Source: an uncultured Muribaculaceae bacterium
GTDB taxonomy: Bacteria > Bacteroidota > Bacteroidia > Bacteroidales > Muribaculaceae
Direction of reading: 5' to 3'
Assembly (NCBI GenBank): GCA_910587355.1
Contig: CAJUKF010000009.1
Location: 1-64,000 of the forward strand
DNA length: 64,000 nt
The notes beneath the pieces were generated by a model. The model was not told where the DNA came from and searched no databases. It saw only the letters and a list, made by a program, of their open reading frames with translations. This document shows positions 62,983-64,000 of this stretch, in pieces (within the stretch, counting starts at the first letter, position 1; the number at the start of each line of letters is the position of its first letter). Made by a program: the position numbers and the translations under genes.

Positions 62983-64000
62983 TCAGCCAGCGGAATAGCG
63001 TTCTTTGAGTTCATCGAGCTCGGTCTGAGCGAGTTCCCACACGCTCATGGCGTTCTCAACAGCCTTGGTCGCGTCGGCGTGAGCCGTGAAAATGTCGGGC
63101 GACACATCGCCTGCAGCGATTTTGGCTTCGATGTCGGCGAGCTCACTCTCCCGGCGGCTCACATCAGCTTCGGCTTCCTCAACCTTTTTGCCTGCGCGGC
63201 GCAGGGCTTTGTCGCGTTCGCGCTGTTCGGCATATGAAAGTCGTGCCGGCGCTACCCGGGGCTGAGGCTCCGGGGCTGCCTTAGTCGTAGCTGGAGTTTT
63301 GCTTTTGGTCTGCTGGGCTTTAGATGACTCAGAGAACTCGAGTTCTCTCAGCGAAGACAGTTTCTTTTTCTCGAGGAATTCATAAATACCGCCGAGGCAT
63401 TCGCGTACCTCGCCGTTGCTGAATTCGTATACCTTCTGAACAAGCCCGTCGAGGAAGTCTCGGTCGTGGCTCACAACAATCACCGTACCGTCGAAATCCT
63501 TGATAGCCTGCTTGAGGATATCTTTGGTCTTCATATCGAGGTGATTGGTGGGCTCGTCGAGAATCAGCAGATTATAAGGTTCGAGCAGAAGGCGTATCAT
63601 GGCAAGACGGGTCTTCTCGCCTCCGGAAAGTACTTTCACCTTTTTGTCGGAAGCTTCGCCTCCGAACATGAATGCTCCGAGAATATCGCGGATTTTGGTA
63701 CGGATGTCGCCCACGGCCACACGGTCAATTGTGTCGAAAACCGTTATTTCGCCATCGAGAAGCTGAGCCTGATTCTGGGCGAAATATCCGATTTTTACGT
63801 TGTGTCCGATTCGCAGACTGCCTGTGTAAGGTATTTCGTTCATTATACATTTCACAAGAGTCGATTTGCCCTGACCGTTCTTGCCCACGAAAGCCACTTT
63901 TTCGCCTCTGCGCAGAGTGAATGTGGCGTGGTCAAAAACCTGATGCTCGCCATATGCCTTGCCGACATCTTCAATTATAAGGGGGAAGTCGCCTGAGCGC
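62983..64000 (-). CDS. ABC-F family ATPase, C-terminal part
   Basis: About 339 residues visible; the gene starts beyond the right edge (open frame continues through GDFPLIIEDVGKAYGEHQVF to the last base). It includes the whole second ATPase domain: Walker A VGKNGQGKST, signature LSGGEKTRLA, Walker B LLILDEPTNHLD and H-loop VVSHDRDF. After it comes a C-terminal extension: a linker of Thr/Lys/Pro (TKSKTPATTKAAPEPQ) and a coiled coil (about the last 85 residues, KVEEAEADVSRRESELAD), as in Uup-like ABC-F proteins. It acts on ribosomes, either housekeeping or target-protection; it is not EttA. Confidence 0.9.
   Translation of the reverse strand, partial: RSGDFPLIIEDVGKAYGEHQVFDHATFTLRRGEKVAFVGKNGQGKSTLVKCIMNEIPYTGSLRIGHNVKIGYFAQNQAQLLDGEITVFDTIDRVAVGDIRTKIRDILGAFMFGGEASDKKVKVLSGGEKTRLAMIRLLLEPYNLLILDEPTNHLDMKTKDILKQAIKDFDGTVIVVSHDRDFLDGLVQKVYEFSNGEVRECLGGIYEFLEKKKLSSLRELEFSESSKAQQTKSKTPATTKAAPEPQPRVAPARLSYAEQRERDKALRRAGKKVEEAEADVSRRESELADIEAKIAAGDVSPDIFTAHADATKAVENAMSVWELAQTELDELKERYSAG

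Noticed and set aside
1..64000. CRISPR arrays, insertion sequences, integrase/attachment sites, rRNA and tRNA genes
   Set aside because: No regularly spaced direct repeats, transposase motifs or cloverleaf-type sequences were found by reading both strands; a program such as tRNAscan-SE would be needed to exclude tRNAs fully.

Overview
The window reads as chromosomal DNA from a member of the order Bacteroidales. The evidence is the gene content (a purH-mreBCD-mrdA-rodA block, korAB, DUF6029 and Omp28-type surface proteins, SPII lipoproteins, secreted proteins ending in type IX-like C-terminal modules, a single-domain Kdo isomerase, a membrane pyrophosphatase) and upstream boxes of the Bacteroidetes form TAnnTTTG. 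The moderately GC-rich codon use and the abundance of secreted sorting-domain proteins make a Muribaculaceae-like gut commensal plausible, but that placement is inference. No rRNA, tRNA, CRISPR array or intact insertion sequence was seen.

Layout. 1-833: the 3' half of ettA, ending in a clear terminator. 1169-3996: an eroded type I restriction-modification locus (hsdM, a DUF1016/YhcG-type nuclease and what looks like the last ~50 codons of hsdR; no hsdS). 4361-13742: a carbohydrate module with a glutaminase-like DUF4965 lipoprotein on the minus strand, then secreted GH76, GH29 and GH2 enzymes on the plus strand. 14005-17962: a sugar O-acetyltransferase and an AT-richer type II R-M cassette (C5 cytosine methyltransferase plus MvaI/BcnI-family endonuclease). 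18016-28145, minus strand: recX, prmC, obgE, then rodA, mrdA, mreD, mreC, mreB and purH, a core block for ribosome assembly, release-factor methylation, rod-shape synthesis and purine synthesis. 28340-39585, minus strand: an Omp28-like surface protein and a long tightly packed run mfd, yciH, a lipoprotein, ribH, a PfkB-like protein, a single-domain arabinose-5-phosphate isomerase, an ATP-grasp-like protein, a DUF3575 protein and prmA. 39674-45826, plus strand: a Fur-family regulator overlapping purA, a DUF1015 protein and korAB. 45871-45998: a REP-like inverted-repeat element. 46089-58498: surface and secreted proteins, namely an exonuclease/phosphatase-fold enzyme, a minus-strand tlpA-DUF6029-Omp28 operon, and two very large plus-strand secreted proteins. 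58638-60830: hppA; then an M13 peptidase and a second ABC-F ATPase that runs off the right edge.

How the parts fit. Most of the window is housekeeping. The accessory parts are two restriction systems at different stages of life (one decayed, one apparently intact), a small glycan-degrading set without its own SusCD transporter, and a group of Omp28-module proteins carrying CxxC motifs, one of them co-transcribed with a TlpA-like thioredoxin and an outer-membrane barrel. The less understood items that most deserve attention are that redox-like surface operon, the PfkB-like protein that lacks the catalytic aspartate, its ATP-grasp-like neighbour, the long N-terminal extension on the MvaI/BcnI-type enzyme, and a terminator-like hairpin in the leader of the 1264-residue secreted protein.
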